Assembly: GCA_029251865.1 (NCBI GenBank)
Contig: JAQXCN010000045.1
Location: 20,434 to 84,433, forward strand
DNA length: 64,000 nucleotides
Source of the DNA: Crocinitomicaceae bacterium
GTDB lineage: Bacteria; Bacteroidota; Bacteroidia; Flavobacteriales_D; Crocinitomicaceae
Direction: 5' to 3'
Shown: positions 26,931 through 37,500 of the stretch, one piece after another
Numbering within the stretch: position 1 is the first letter of the stretch
How the letters are laid out: each line of letters starts with the position of its first letter
Notes under the pieces: model-generated
The model's database searches: none
Told to the model about the DNA's origin: nothing
Seen by the model: the letters and a program-made list of their open reading frames with translations, nothing else
Made by a program: the position numbers and the translations under genes

Positions 26931-28691
26931 GTGAATAACAAAGTTAACATATCACCCTTTTTAAACAACTTGTCAGCCCTGATGACATCAATTGTTTTGA
27001 TGCTTTTTGTATTTGACGCAAAAGCCACTGTTTATACTTCAATTGCTGATGGCAACTACAATAATTGTGCAATTTGGGATGTTGGTTGCCCAAATAATAC
27101 CATTCAAAATGGTGATACAGTAATCATTAATCATGTTATCAGTGCTTCTTCTTCAATGAATATAAAAGGAGTTCTTGAAATTAATCCTTCGGGCTCTTTT
27201 TCGAACACCAATACCATTGATGTTAATGCCTTGGGTGTTGTATCAAATGACGGTTACTTTTCGACTTTAGGTGAATTACACTTAGACGGTTATTTCTTCA
27301 ACTCCTCGGTTTCAGCGATTCAAGATTTACATGTTGATGGATACGTGTGCAATACTGGGACGATTCAGGTTAGTGACGAAACCTTTATACACGGCGGTAT
27401 CATTGAATGTAATGGAACGCTCAATACATGTGAATTAGACATGGATAATAATAACGCGTCTGAACCAGTCACAGGTTCGTCAAGCTCCTTTTTACAAGGT
27501 CAAGACATTTGTTGTAATGCAAACAGTTCAAATCCATTAGATGATTTATCGGCAGATTGGTTGATAGACTCTTCGTCGGTATCTATTTGTGGACTTCCAT
27601 TGATCCCAAACGCAGGAGACGATGCAAATCTTTCTATTTGTAATTCAGTTGATTCTGAAATAAACCTCAATGACCTTCTATCCTTGAACACCGGGGGGGT
27701 GTTCACGGAATTAACCTCTTCCGGTTCTTTTGACGCACTCACAGGTATTTTGAATGCTAATGGCTTGGCTTCCGGCAACTATGTTTTTGAATATACAGCT
27801 CAAGGTTACAATAACACCTCTGACGTTGCGGAATTCACAATTACAGTGAGCGCTGAATTATTTTCAGAAGAGACAATTGCTGTTTGTGAAAATGAAATCC
27901 CATTTGAATGGAATGGTACAACGGTTTCTGAATCAGGTTCAGTTTCAGTCATGTTATCGAGTGCTGTTTCTGGTTGTGATTCAACAGTAACTTTAAATTT
28001 AATTGTCAACGCCATTCCTACAAGCATGAATGATACTCTTGTCTGTGGCTCTCAACTTCCTTTTTCTTGGAATGGTTCGACAATTAGTGGTCCAGGTTCA
28101 GAAACAGTCACTTTAACAAGTTCTAATGGTTGTGATTCAGTTGCAGTCCTCAATGTTTCAATAGAACAGCTTGAAGTCCCTGTGGTTGACTTTAGTGGTC
28201 CTGTCTCGTGTCCTAAAGATTTAGTAACGTTTTCCATTTTGAACGAAAATAGTGACGCAGTTTATGAGTGGAATGGTCCGAATGGTTTTGTTTCCTCAGA
28301 AATTTTTAATGAATTCGAACTTACCGAAGATCTCATGGGTACTTATGAAGTCAACTATTCCCTAAATTCTTGTATCTCAGAAACAACTTTCATTGATCTC
28401 GAGATTGAAAACATTTTCGAATACAAAACCTTTAAGTTTCCAAATGTAATAACGGCAAACGGTGATGATGTTAACGATAAAATTATCCTCGAAGATTTTC
28501 TTGGTTCTTGTACAGAATTTGAATTGACGATTAGAGACCGTTGGGGAAGTGAGGTTTTTCGACAAAATAGAGGTGAAGAATCTTTCCAGGGATTATCTAT
28601 TGATGGCACTGATTTGCCGGAAGGCACCTATTTCTACAGGTTGACTTTTGCCCAAGGCGATGTTTCTGGATTCATGCACATCATTCGCTAG
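26931..28691 (+). CDS. T9SS type B secreted surface protein with G8-like N-terminus
   Basis: A 586-residue secreted protein. It starts with GTG at 26931, giving a long signal peptide ending DAKA; the ATG at 26982 is an alternative. The N-terminal 150 residues resemble a G8-type beta-helix (AIWDVGCPNNTIQNGDTVII). Two Ig-like modules follow (about 310-420), each with the phrase GCDSTVTLNL or GCDSVAVLNV, then a PKD/Ig-like domain (about 425-500). The C-terminus is the gliding-motility-associated sorting domain (TIGR04131 type): FPNVITANGDDVND, RDRWGSEVF, LPEGTYFYRLTF, ending HIIR. This targets it to the outer membrane through T9SS. It is a modular paralogue of the next gene. Confidence 0.88.
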   Translation: MNNKVNISPFLNNLSALMTSIVLMLFVFDAKATVYTSIADGNYNNCAIWDVGCPNNTIQNGDTVIINHVISASSSMNIKGVLEINPSGSFSNTNTIDVNALGVVSNDGYFSTLGELHLDGYFFNSSVSAIQDLHVDGYVCNTGTIQVSDETFIHGGIIECNGTLNTCELDMDNNNASEPVTGSSSSFLQGQDICCNANSSNPLDDLSADWLIDSSSVSICGLPLIPNAGDDANLSICNSVDSEINLNDLLSLNTGGVFTELTSSGSFDALTGILNANGLASGNYVFEYTAQGYNNTSDVAEFTITVSAELFSEETIAVCENEIPFEWNGTTVSESGSVSVMLSSAVSGCDSTVTLNLIVNAIPTSMNDTLVCGSQLPFSWNGSTISGPGSETVTLTSSNGCDSVAVLNVSIEQLEVPVVDFSGPVSCPKDLVTFSILNENSDAVYEWNGPNGFVSSEIFNEFELTEDLMGTYEVNYSLNSCISETTFIDLEIENIFEYKTFKFPNVITANGDDVNDKIILEDFLGSCTEFELTIRDRWGSEVFRQNRGEESFQGLSIDGTDLPEGTYFYRLTFAQGDVSGFMHIIR

Positions 28692-28832
28692 AACGTCTTC
28701 TAAATTTTTATTGTAAATCAATATTTTACTTGTAAGTCCCACAGGTATTAACACTATTCGAATTTTTTCTGTGCCATTAATCTAGATGAAAGAGTCTTCA
28801 ATAACCTCTTGATTTTAAAATTAATTTCTGTA

Positions 28833-30917
28833 ATGCCTTTTTTGCTTAATTTAGTGCAACTTTTTGTGTTTGGTTATTGTCTATATTACGTGGTGTTTGA
28901 AGGAATAAATATAATAGTATTATACACTTTGAAAGGAAAGAATATTCCTACCATTCTTCTTGTTTTCTTGTTTTTTAATGGATTTTCTTCTTTGTATGCT
29001 CAAAATTCTGTTAGTTCAGAGGGTGTAGGTCAGAAATGGGTAAATTTCAATGATGCAGATGTCAGTGGCAATCAAATAACGATTGAGGCGATAATTAGAC
29101 GTCCTTTTACAAATAACGGTAATATCGTGTCGAAACACGATGGTACTAATGATTGCAATTATCTGTTTAGACCCAATAGTTTTCAAATTTCAACAACTGA
29201 CGGCTTTCAATTTGTTTTAAATCCTATAACACTTCCTAATAATGCCTGGTTCCACATCGCTGGTTCCTATGATGGTACTTCAATTAAATATTATGTCGAC
29301 GGTTGTTTGGTCAACGAAGTGGCACATTCTGGAGACTTGATCACAAATAATTGGGATGCTGCCATTGGTAACCGTTCGAATTGGCCTAACGGACCTGAAC
29401 ATTTTAGAGGGAAAATAGACGAAGTTCGTATATGGAATGAGGCAAGAACCGAAAGTGAAATAAGATTAAATATAAACACGATACTTGATCCGGCTTCAGA
29501 AGCGCAACTCGTAGCTTATTATAAATTTGATGGTGATTACATAAATCAGCAAGGTAATGCAGCATTTAATGGTTCATATGTAGGGACTCCATCTTTTGAT
29601 TTATCTCCTCCTGTATTTATTCCCTTTACAATTGTAACTATCGATCAAACTGATATATCTTGCTTCGGTTCAGAAGATGGATCAATATCTATTGTGGCTA
29701 CAGGTAATAATGTTGAGTATTCTATCGACGGGGCTAGTTTTTCTTCAAGTCCAAATTTTGCAAATTTACCAGCAGGAACCTATAATGTGCAGGTTCGCTC
29801 AGGCAATTGCGAAGAGACAGTAGAAGTAATATTAATAGAACCCGATCAAATCCCTATTCCCGATATTGTAGTAAACGCGCCAATCTGTTCGACAGAAGAC
29901 TTGTCCTTGTTTACGTCTCCTGTGGCTAATGCCTCTTATTTTTGGAATGGCCCCAATGGTTTTACCTCTTTTGTGAATGATACAACGATCACTGATTTGG
30001 AATTAGTTGATTCTGGTATATATTCTATTTACTTGGAAGTTGATGGCTGTTACAGTGATACTACAAGTTCAGAAATAATAGTAAATGAAACTTATGATAT
30101 TTTAATAGTTGATACGATTTGCGCTAATGAAACATTTAGTTTTGGCCCCGATGATCTAAATGAATCGGGAATTTACATTCAAAATTTACAATCAGCGGCA
30201 GGATGTGATTCCATAGTACAGCTTGAATTAATCGTCAATCCGTCCTATAGTTTCACTATAGATACAAGTTTATGTGAGGGAGAAACGATTGCGTTCGAAG
30301 GCGTCACAATGAGTTCAACTGGGACTTATCCTTTTAATCTATTCACGACATTGGGTTGTGATTCAATAATCACTTATGAGTTAATTGTATATCCGATACC
30401 CGATGCACCTTCTGTTCTCTCCAATAGCCCACTCTCTTGTCCTGGTGATTTGTTTGAAGTCTCAACAGCCTCTGTTGCAGAAGGTCTATATGATTGGGTA
30501 GGGCCAAATAATTATTCTTTTGATGAATCGGATTTTTCCTTTGAGGCATATCCTGCCAATATGGGTACTTACACTGTTTCAGTAACGGTCGATGGTTGTA
30601 TTTCTCCAATAACTACTATAAATCTAGAAATTGTAAATATATACTCGTTTGAAGAGTCTGATTTACCAAATGTTTTTACCCCCAATGGAAATTCCGCTAA
30701 TGAGGTTTTTGATTTGCAAGCCTATTTTAAGACTTGTGAAACCTATGAGGTCTTTTATTTTGACCGGTGGGGAAATGTGGTTTATCGACATACTCAGAAT
30801 GAAACACCATTCTCGGGTAATGCATTCGATGGTTCTCAGCTGATGGATGGCGTTTACATGTATAAAATTATTCTCGAAAATAGTGAGAAACAAGGGTATG
30901 TTCATCTCATTAGATAA
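28833..30917 (+). CDS. T9SS type B secreted protein with LamG-like domain
   Basis: A surface protein of about 694 residues if the ATG at 28833 is used. The start is uncertain: a TTG at 28809 is in frame, and a TTG at 28929 would give the neatest signal peptide (KNIPTILLVFLFFNGFSSLYAQ region). A concanavalin/LamG-like domain covers the next 200 residues (IEAIIRRPF, WFHIAGSYDGTSIKYYVDG, KIDEVRIWNEARTE). SprB-like repeat text (ISCFGSEDGSI) and two Ig-like modules with GCDSIVQLEL and GCDSIITYEL follow. The C-terminal type B sorting domain has LPNVFTPNGNSANE and FDRWGNVVYR and ends HLIR. It has the same domain grammar as the gene upstream, suggesting an old duplication. It converges directly on the HAD gene. 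Confidence 0.86.
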   Translation: MPFLLNLVQLFVFGYCLYYVVFEGINIIVLYTLKGKNIPTILLVFLFFNGFSSLYAQNSVSSEGVGQKWVNFNDADVSGNQITIEAIIRRPFTNNGNIVSKHDGTNDCNYLFRPNSFQISTTDGFQFVLNPITLPNNAWFHIAGSYDGTSIKYYVDGCLVNEVAHSGDLITNNWDAAIGNRSNWPNGPEHFRGKIDEVRIWNEARTESEIRLNINTILDPASEAQLVAYYKFDGDYINQQGNAAFNGSYVGTPSFDLSPPVFIPFTIVTIDQTDISCFGSEDGSISIVATGNNVEYSIDGASFSSSPNFANLPAGTYNVQVRSGNCEETVEVILIEPDQIPIPDIVVNAPICSTEDLSLFTSPVANASYFWNGPNGFTSFVNDTTITDLELVDSGIYSIYLEVDGCYSDTTSSEIIVNETYDILIVDTICANETFSFGPDDLNESGIYIQNLQSAAGCDSIVQLELIVNPSYSFTIDTSLCEGETIAFEGVTMSSTGTYPFNLFTTLGCDSIITYELIVYPIPDAPSVLSNSPLSCPGDLFEVSTASVAEGLYDWVGPNNYSFDESDFSFEAYPANMGTYTVSVTVDGCISPITTINLEIVNIYSFEESDLPNVFTPNGNSANEVFDLQAYFKTCETYEVFYFDRWGNVVYRHTQNETPFSGNAFDGSQLMDGVYMYKIILENSEKQGYVHLIR

Positions 30918-31541
30918 TTAAATCCATTCTTCTATTTTTGAAAGATCACTCATTTTTTTATAGAATAAAGTGTTGAGATTTGCCTTTTTTGCACCTTCAA
31001 TGTGTTGGGGAGAATCTTCGATAAATAAAACATCAGAGCCATCATAGTTCATATCGTTCAAAACCCACTCGAAAGTTTCTTTCTCGGGTTTTCGTCTCTT
31101 TATTTGATGTGAATAGTAGCATTTTTTGAAGAATTTGTCAAGGTCTGAATGTCTCGTTTTCTTCAGTAAATTATTTACATAGTTCAAATGAATTTCATTG
31201 GTGTTACTCAGTAAATAACAGGGGATTTTTTGACTTATGTTTTCGATTCTTCGTAGTTTTTCTTCTTGAAAACCTAAAATCATACTATTCCATGCATTCG
31301 TAATAATTTCATGCGTAATATTTTGGTTGATCTCGTCTTGTATTTTTTGAATGAAGTTAGGAGCTGATATACGTCCAGTTTCAAAGTCATCAAAAAGGTG
31401 ATGTTGATTAAACTGATTGTATTTATTTTCAGCCCCAATTAAACCAATTTTTTCAAAGGCCTTTATGGTTTTTTGGTAGTCCAAGTCAACAATTACGCCG
31501 CCTAAATCAAATAAAAGCGCTTTAACCTTTTTTTTTGGCAT
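30918..31541 (-). CDS. HAD superfamily (subfamily IA) hydrolase
   Basis: A 207-residue phosphatase-type protein. The nucleophile motif LLFDLGGVIVDLD has Asp12; the residue two on is Gly, as in YihX-like members. The cap follows, then LLSNTNEIH (about 112-120, motif II), KRRKPEKETFEWVL (motif III lysine near 148) and VLFIEDSPQHIEGA (about 170, motif IV). YihX-type enzymes act on glucose-1-phosphate, but substrate cannot be read from sequence. A TAAATTTG box at 31570-31563 supports its start. It is transcribed divergently from hemA. Confidence 0.88.
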   Translation of the reverse strand: MPKKKVKALLFDLGGVIVDLDYQKTIKAFEKIGLIGAENKYNQFNQHHLFDDFETGRISAPNFIQKIQDEINQNITHEIITNAWNSMILGFQEEKLRRIENISQKIPCYLLSNTNEIHLNYVNNLLKKTRHSDLDKFFKKCYYSHQIKRRKPEKETFEWVLNDMNYDGSDVLFIEDSPQHIEGAKKANLNTLFYKKMSDLSKIEEWI

Positions 31542-31562
31542 TTTGATAGTTTAGAATCAGTA

Positions 31563-31570
31563 CAAATTTA
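31563..31570 (-). promoter_or_regulatory. Candidate -7 box (TAAATTTG) for the HAD gene
   Basis: Perfect TAnnTTTG match reading leftward, 21 bases before the ATG at 31541. Confidence 0.45.
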
Positions 31571-31595
31571 TAGTCTTTCTTCTAATTTTTTAGTG

Positions 31596-31614
31596 TTATG
31601 ACATTATTATGACA
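31596..31614. promoter_or_regulatory. Direct repeat TTATGACA x2 (11-bp period) upstream of hemA
   Basis: TTATGACA occurs at 31596-31603 and 31607-31614, exactly one helical turn apart, between HAD and hemA. Its complement TGTCATAA recurs upstream of the gene at 56993-58762. It may be a regulator site. Confidence 0.35.
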
Positions 31615-31651
31615 AACAATCTTGGATGACTACCGATATTTGTATTAAGGA

Positions 31652-32887
31652 ATGAAAAACAACCTTAAACACTTAAAAATATTCGCTTTCACGCATCGGA
31701 AATTAGATGTGGTAAAGATAGGTCTTTTGCATATTGAGCCAAGTGAACAAGCTTCTCGATTGCAGGGTGTCAAGGTGCAGTTTGGTATTGATGAGATCAT
31801 GTTTTTATCCACGTGTAATCGTGTGGAATTTACAATAGTTAGTTCCATTTCAATCGCTCCAGAGAAACTAATTGAATCATTGTATCCTGAACTTCCTGCT
31901 GAAGAAACGGCTTTCTTAGCGCGGCATGTCGAAGAATACATTGCTGAAGAGGCAGTGAACCATGCATTTTCTGTGGCCTCATCCATAGAGTCTATGATTG
32001 TTGGTGAAAGGGAAATAATTACCCAGGTTAGGAATGCTTTTGAAAGTGCCAATAAAAATAAACTTACAGGTGACTTTTTACGTTTACTTATTCGTCAAGT
32101 TATTCAAACAGCGAAAAAAGTTTATACGCAAACGAGTATAGCCACAAAGCCTGTTTCTGTAGTTTCCTTAGCCTATCATAAGCTTAAAGAACTAAACATC
32201 CCTTTGGATTCCCGAATTTTAATTATCGGTTCAGGTGTCACTAATTCTACCATGTGTAAATTCTTAAAGAAGCATGGCTTTAGTAATTTTGCTGTCTTTA
32301 ACAGGACGCTCAGTAATGCTGTGAATTTAGGAAAAGCTTTGAATGCCAAATGTTATGCTTTACCTGATCTCCCGAATTATAAAAATGGATTTGATGTATT
32401 ACTTTCATGCACAGGTGCGGATCACAACGTTGTATCTTTGGACCTTTATGAAAAAATTCTTCAAGGAGATACAGGGTTAAAAACACTTATAGATATTGCT
32501 ATTCCACAAGATATTTCACCAGAAATTATCCGAAAACATAATGTGAATTATCTATCAATAGACCTTCTTCAGAAGATATCTAATGATAATTTAAAGGTTC
32601 GTGGTAAAGAGGTCGCATCTGTGAAAGCAATTGTTAATGAGGCTTTACATGAATTCATTCTTCTTGTTGAGGAACGCAATGTAGAATTAGTTATGCAAGA
32701 TGTTCCAAGACAGATTAAAGCGATCAAAGAAACGGCGCTTGACGAAGTATTCAAAAGAGATATGGAAGAATTAGATCCTGAGGCTAGAGAAGTTCTAGAT
32801 AAGGTTCTTGGGTATGTGGAAAAAAAGTACATTAGTGGTCCAATGAAACTAGCGAAAGAAATCATTCTTAAAAATGCCTCAAACTAA
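31652..32887 (+). CDS. hemA: Glutamyl-tRNA reductase
   Basis: First enzyme of C5-pathway tetrapyrrole synthesis, reducing glutamyl-tRNA to glutamate-1-semialdehyde with NADPH. The 411-residue protein has the catalytic Cys55 in STCNRVEF, SIESMIVGEREIITQVR (about 110-126), the NADPH-binding LIIGSGVTNSTMC (about 190) and a C-terminal dimerisation helix region. The start at 31652 gives a normal N-terminus. It overlaps hemC by 14 bases, and hemC overlaps hemD by 4, so the three are translationally linked. hemL and hemB are not in the window. Confidence 0.95.
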   Translation: MKNNLKHLKIFAFTHRKLDVVKIGLLHIEPSEQASRLQGVKVQFGIDEIMFLSTCNRVEFTIVSSISIAPEKLIESLYPELPAEETAFLARHVEEYIAEEAVNHAFSVASSIESMIVGEREIITQVRNAFESANKNKLTGDFLRLLIRQVIQTAKKVYTQTSIATKPVSVVSLAYHKLKELNIPLDSRILIIGSGVTNSTMCKFLKKHGFSNFAVFNRTLSNAVNLGKALNAKCYALPDLPNYKNGFDVLLSCTGADHNVVSLDLYEKILQGDTGLKTLIDIAIPQDISPEIIRKHNVNYLSIDLLQKISNDNLKVRGKEVASVKAIVNEALHEFILLVEERNVELVMQDVPRQIKAIKETALDEVFKRDMEELDPEAREVLDKVLGYVEKKYISGPMKLAKEIILKNASN

Positions 32888-33770
32888 AGTTATCAAAATA
32901 GGAACGAGAGGAAGTGATCTTGCTTTGTGGCAAGCAAACTTTGTTCGTCAAGAGTTGGAAGATCGCGGATATCAAGTTGAAATAACGGTAATCAAAACAC
33001 AAGGAGATAAAATCCAACATTTGAGTTTTGATAAAATGGAAGGTAAAGGTTTTTTTACCAAAGAAATTGAAAATTCTTTATTGAACGAGGACGTAGATCT
33101 TGCGATTCATTCGCACAAAGACCTAGAGACGAATCAGCCGGAAGGATTGGAGATTGCTGCCGTTTCCTCACGGGCGAATCCATGTGAACTATTATTAATT
33201 CGAAAGCCTGCTCATGAGGAGCAAGCTTTGTGGGGTTTGAAAAAAGATGCGGTTGTAGGAACCTCCTCAGCAAGAAGAAAGTCACAACTTTTAGCTCTTC
33301 GTCCTGATGTTCAAATTAAAGACCTTAGGGGTAATGTGCCTACACGAGTAGATAAGTTGAAGTCTGGTGAGTATGATGCCATTTTACTTGCTAAGGCTGG
33401 CGTACTTAGGTTGCAATTAGAACTTGAAGGTTTGGTTGGGATCGATTTGACTCCTGACGAATTCGTTCCAGCTCCCGCTCAAGGCGTATTGGCACTTCAA
33501 ATTCGTTCGAATGACACAGCGCTTAGATTGCTTTTAAGCGAAATTAATGACCCGGAAGTTCAGAAAATTGTTCATCTAGAAAGATCTGTGCTTAATCTAA
33601 TGGATGGTGGATGTCAATTGCCTCTTGGTGTATATTGCGACAATAAATATGTTCATGTGTCTTTCTCAGATGATGCATTGCATCCGTCAAGGTATTTTAG
33701 ATTCCCTTATAAAGATGAGCAAGACTTTCCTAAGAAAATTGTAGAGCATTTGCAACATCAGCAGGTTTGA
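32874..33770 (+). CDS. hemC: Porphobilinogen deaminase (hydroxymethylbilane synthase)
   Basis: Joins four porphobilinogen units into hydroxymethylbilane. The 298-residue protein opens KIGTRGSDLALWQAN (about 8-22). It has IKTQGDKI, LAIHSHKDLETNQP (about 77-90; the usual Lys-Asp pair is retained), GTSSARRKSQL (about 125) and DLRGNVPTRVDKL. The dipyrromethane cofactor is attached to Cys247 in DGGCQLPLG. The start overlaps hemA by 14 bases. The stop overlaps hemD with a TTGA junction. Confidence 0.96.
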   Translation: MPQTKVIKIGTRGSDLALWQANFVRQELEDRGYQVEITVIKTQGDKIQHLSFDKMEGKGFFTKEIENSLLNEDVDLAIHSHKDLETNQPEGLEIAAVSSRANPCELLLIRKPAHEEQALWGLKKDAVVGTSSARRKSQLLALRPDVQIKDLRGNVPTRVDKLKSGEYDAILLAKAGVLRLQLELEGLVGIDLTPDEFVPAPAQGVLALQIRSNDTALRLLLSEINDPEVQKIVHLERSVLNLMDGGCQLPLGVYCDNKYVHVSFSDDALHPSRYFRFPYKDEQDFPKKIVEHLQHQQV

Positions 33771-34435
33771 AAACTGTTTTTATTTCAAAAGAACCCTCGG
33801 ATGCACATGGGTTAAAAAAATCCATTAGAAGTCAGCAGTTTCAATTCCAGTTTAAATCATTACTTAAGTTTAAGCCATTACCTTTTATTATGCCTAATGC
33901 TTTTGATGTGGTATTCATCAGTAGTGTTCGTTCGGCAGAATTCTTAATTGAAGATGCACGACTAGATTTAACGAAATGCACACTTGCTTGTGTTGGTTCA
34001 CAGACTGCATTTAGATTAGAGAAAATAGGTTTGATACCAGATTTTATTGGTTCTAATGCGGGAAATCCTCTTTCGGTATCTAAGGCGTTTTCTAAGTGGC
34101 TCGGCTCAAGAAATGTTTTTATCCCGCATTCCAATCTTTCTTTACGTTCCATAGAATCTGAAATTTCAAAAGAACAAATTTATAGTGTGGAAATTTATGA
34201 AACCTTATTGCAAGAGGTGGAGATTGGTCCTAAAGATGTATATGTTTTTACCAGTCCTAGTAATGTTGATGCTTTCTTTCGAATCAATCACTTAAGTCAT
34301 GCTTCATTTTTGATTGCCTGGGGTCATTCAACAAAATCCGCACTCCAAACTTATGCTAAGGAGCCAGATTTCGTTTTGGAGCATGGAAGACTTGATGAAC
34401 TTGAAGCAATACTTAATACTCTGATTAAGTCTTAA
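33767..34435 (+). CDS. hemD: Uroporphyrinogen-III synthase
   Basis: Cyclises hydroxymethylbilane with inversion of ring D. The 222-residue protein is poorly conserved, as is usual for HemD. It shows the two-lobed pattern with FDVVFISSVRSAEFLIED (about 45-62), ACVGSQTAFRLEKIGL (about 75-90) and YVFTSPSNVDAFFRIN (about 157-172) matching the second lobe. The start is a TTG in a TTGA overlap with the hemC stop; no ATG precedes the fold. The assignment rests on position after hemC plus the SS/TSPSNV motifs. Confidence 0.88.
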   Translation: MKTVFISKEPSDAHGLKKSIRSQQFQFQFKSLLKFKPLPFIMPNAFDVVFISSVRSAEFLIEDARLDLTKCTLACVGSQTAFRLEKIGLIPDFIGSNAGNPLSVSKAFSKWLGSRNVFIPHSNLSLRSIESEISKEQIYSVEIYETLLQEVEIGPKDVYVFTSPSNVDAFFRINHLSHASFLIAWGHSTKSALQTYAKEPDFVLEHGRLDELEAILNTLIKS

Positions 34436-34501
34436 TAAAAGCAATGGATTGTTGAAAATAGCGTTTTACAGTTCAAGACCTTATATTGTTTGGGTAAATC
34501 A

Positions 34502-37500
34502 ATGATAAAAAACAGTTTTCTTTTTTTGCTTTGCTTGATGTCACAACTTCTTGTTGTTGCCCAAGATGGTGGTTATCGGACTAAAAAACTATTAATTACT
34601 AAAGCCAAACGCATTGATACTTGTAGTATTTATCCAAATTCGTTTGAGGTATATGTGAACGACACTGTATTGCCTGACAATATGTACAGCCTTGATTACT
34701 CTTCAGCTTTGTTCACGCCAACTCAAAAAATTAATGACACCTTATCTTTCGCCTATCATGTCTTCCCTTTTGATTTATCAAAGACTTATAAATTAAGAGA
34801 TAGCGCAAAAATATTTGATCAGACAGATGACAAAAGTGCCTTATTTAAAATTGAAAACATCTACTCTGTGGATGATGTTTTTGGAGGTAATGATTTGAAT
34901 AAAAATGGTTCGATATCGCGGGGTGTATCTTTTGGTAACAATCAAGATCTTGGTATTAATTCCTCTTTGAATTTAGAGCTTGCCGGTAACATTGCGCCAG
35001 ACCTGAAAATACTAGCCTCTGTATCCGATGCCAATATACCAATACAGCCAGAAGGGAATACGAATAAGCTTCAAGAATTTGATAAGGTATTTATTCAAGT
35101 CTATAATGACCGTTTAAAATTAATTGCTGGTGATTTTTGGTTGTCTAAACCGAAAGGGTATTTTATGAATTATCGTAAAAGAGCTCAAGGTTTAAGTATG
35201 AACTATAAATGGAATAGAGGTGAAGATAAATTTTGGAATATTCAATTGAGCGGGGCGCTTTCTAAGGGGAAGTTCAACCGACAAATCATTCAAGGAGTCG
35301 AATCAAACCAAGGACCTTATCGGCTTGTTGGTGCAGAAAATGAGCCGTTTATTATTGTATTATCAGGAACCGAGAAGATGTTCATAGATGGCCGCTTACT
35401 TCAGCGTGGTCAAGAGTATGATTACACCATTGATTACAACACCTCCGAGGTTATATTTACAGCACGAAATCTTATTACCAAAGACACGAGGATTGTCGCC
35501 GAATTTCAGTATTCTGATCAAAATTATGCACGTTCTTTAGTGCAACATTCACTAACCTATAATTCCAAAAAAATAGACTTTTGGTTTAATACTTATTCCG
35601 AGCAAGATGCTAAGAATCAACCTTTGCAACAAGATTTATCTATTGAACAAAGAGCATATTTAGCAGGGATTGGGGACGAACTTAGTTTGGCATCAGTTAG
35701 TTCAATTGACTCCGTAGGTTATTTTGAAAATCAAAATTTATATAAACTTGTGGATTCTTTAGGGTATGATTCAGTTTTGGTTTTCAGTGTCAATCCCGAT
35801 GCTGCCTTTTTTAGGGTGTTTTTTGAATACGTTGGTAATGGTAACGGAGATTATGTACTAGAGAATTATAATGCGCTCGGAAAGGTTTTTAAATGGGTGG
35901 CTCCTCAGTCAGGTCTTTCCCAAGGAGATTATCGCGCCTCAAGAACGATTATCACTCCAAAAAGACAGCAGATGCTCACAAGTGGTTTAAAATGGAACTA
36001 CGACGCGAACAGTTTTCTAGAGTCTGAATGGGCTTTGAGTAACTTCGATATAAATACTTATTCTAGTTTATCTGCAGAAGATAATGTTGGTTATTCAAAC
36101 CGAACCAGATGGAACAATACTTCGTATTTTGGCAAGCCTGATTCAGTAAGTTTATGGTCTTTAAGGTCTAAGGCGGAATTCGAGTACCTATCTACCAGCT
36201 TTTCTCCTATTCAGCAGTATAGAGCCGTTGAGTTTGATCGTGATTGGAATACGCGTTTTAAGGGTTATGTTGGGCAACAGATACTGGGTACGCTCGGCAC
36301 GAAGCTTAGACATAAGGAATACGGTGTTGTAGATATAGATGCGCAACATTTTTCTATAGGCTCAGATTATAGCGGTCAAAGGGCTTTTACTAAAGGTTCA
36401 TGGAAACAAAAAGGCTGGGATGCCAACTGGGATGGAAGTTTTTTACAAGCTAGAGGTGTTTCAAGTAGTACTTTTTTAAGGCATAGATTAGCGCTGTCTA
36501 AAAAAGTTGGGCCATTCAGAATTGGTTATAAAGATGACCATGAGCGCAATAGATTTCAGGACACTTTACTTACTACTCCAAGTTATGAATTTTTTGATTA
36601 TCAGTTTTATGTTGGTAATTCCGATACCAGTGCGATGGATTACAAATTGTTTTATCGAGAAAGATATGACCGTCGATTGATTAATTCTCAATTTCTAAGA
36701 ACGGCAAAAGCAAAAACAACAGGGGCTGAATTCAATCTCAATGGTATAAAAAATCAAAAGCTAACCTTATTATCTGGTTACCGAACGTTAGAGGTTCTAG
36801 ATACCGTTTTAATGAATCAAAGTCCAGAGAATTCATTGATAGGACGGCTAGAATATAACTTTAAAGCTTGGAAGAATGCTATACAATGGTCTACTTTTTA
36901 TGAAATAGGATCTGGATTGGAACAGAAACGCGAGTTTTTGTATATACAAGTTAATGATGGTCAAGGGGTGTATACATGGATTGATTACAACTCAGACGGA
37001 ATAAAGGATTTAAATGAGTTTGAGCTTTCTCAATTTATAGATCAGGCAAATTACATTCGTGTATTTGTGCCAAGTAACAGTTACGTAACTACCTATTTCA
37101 ATGAGTTTAATCAGACCATATTTTTGAGGCCTGAAAGAGTTTGGTCTCGTAAAAAAGGGGTGCTAAGGTTTTTGTCCAAATTCTCAGATCAGGCACGGTT
37201 TAGAATAAATAAAAAATCAAATGCTTTTCTAGATGGCACCGTTTTTAATCCACTATCTAATAGAATTGCCGATACAAACCTTATATCAACGGCGGCTTTT
37301 GTGAGGAATTCCTTGTTTTTCAATCGTACTGGCTCTATTTTCGGCGCGCGTTACGTCTTTCAAAAAAACCAGACAAAAACACTTCTAGCATCAGGGTTCG
37401 ATTCAAGACTTTCATCTTATCATGAAATGAATGCAAGATGGAATGTTACACCAAAGTTTTCAATTGTTATGACCGCACAAGATGGTATTAAAAATGCATT

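Noticed and set aside
31645..32052. Open 135-codon frame antisense to hemA
   Set aside because: Covers the conserved catalytic region of hemA on the other strand; no independent support.
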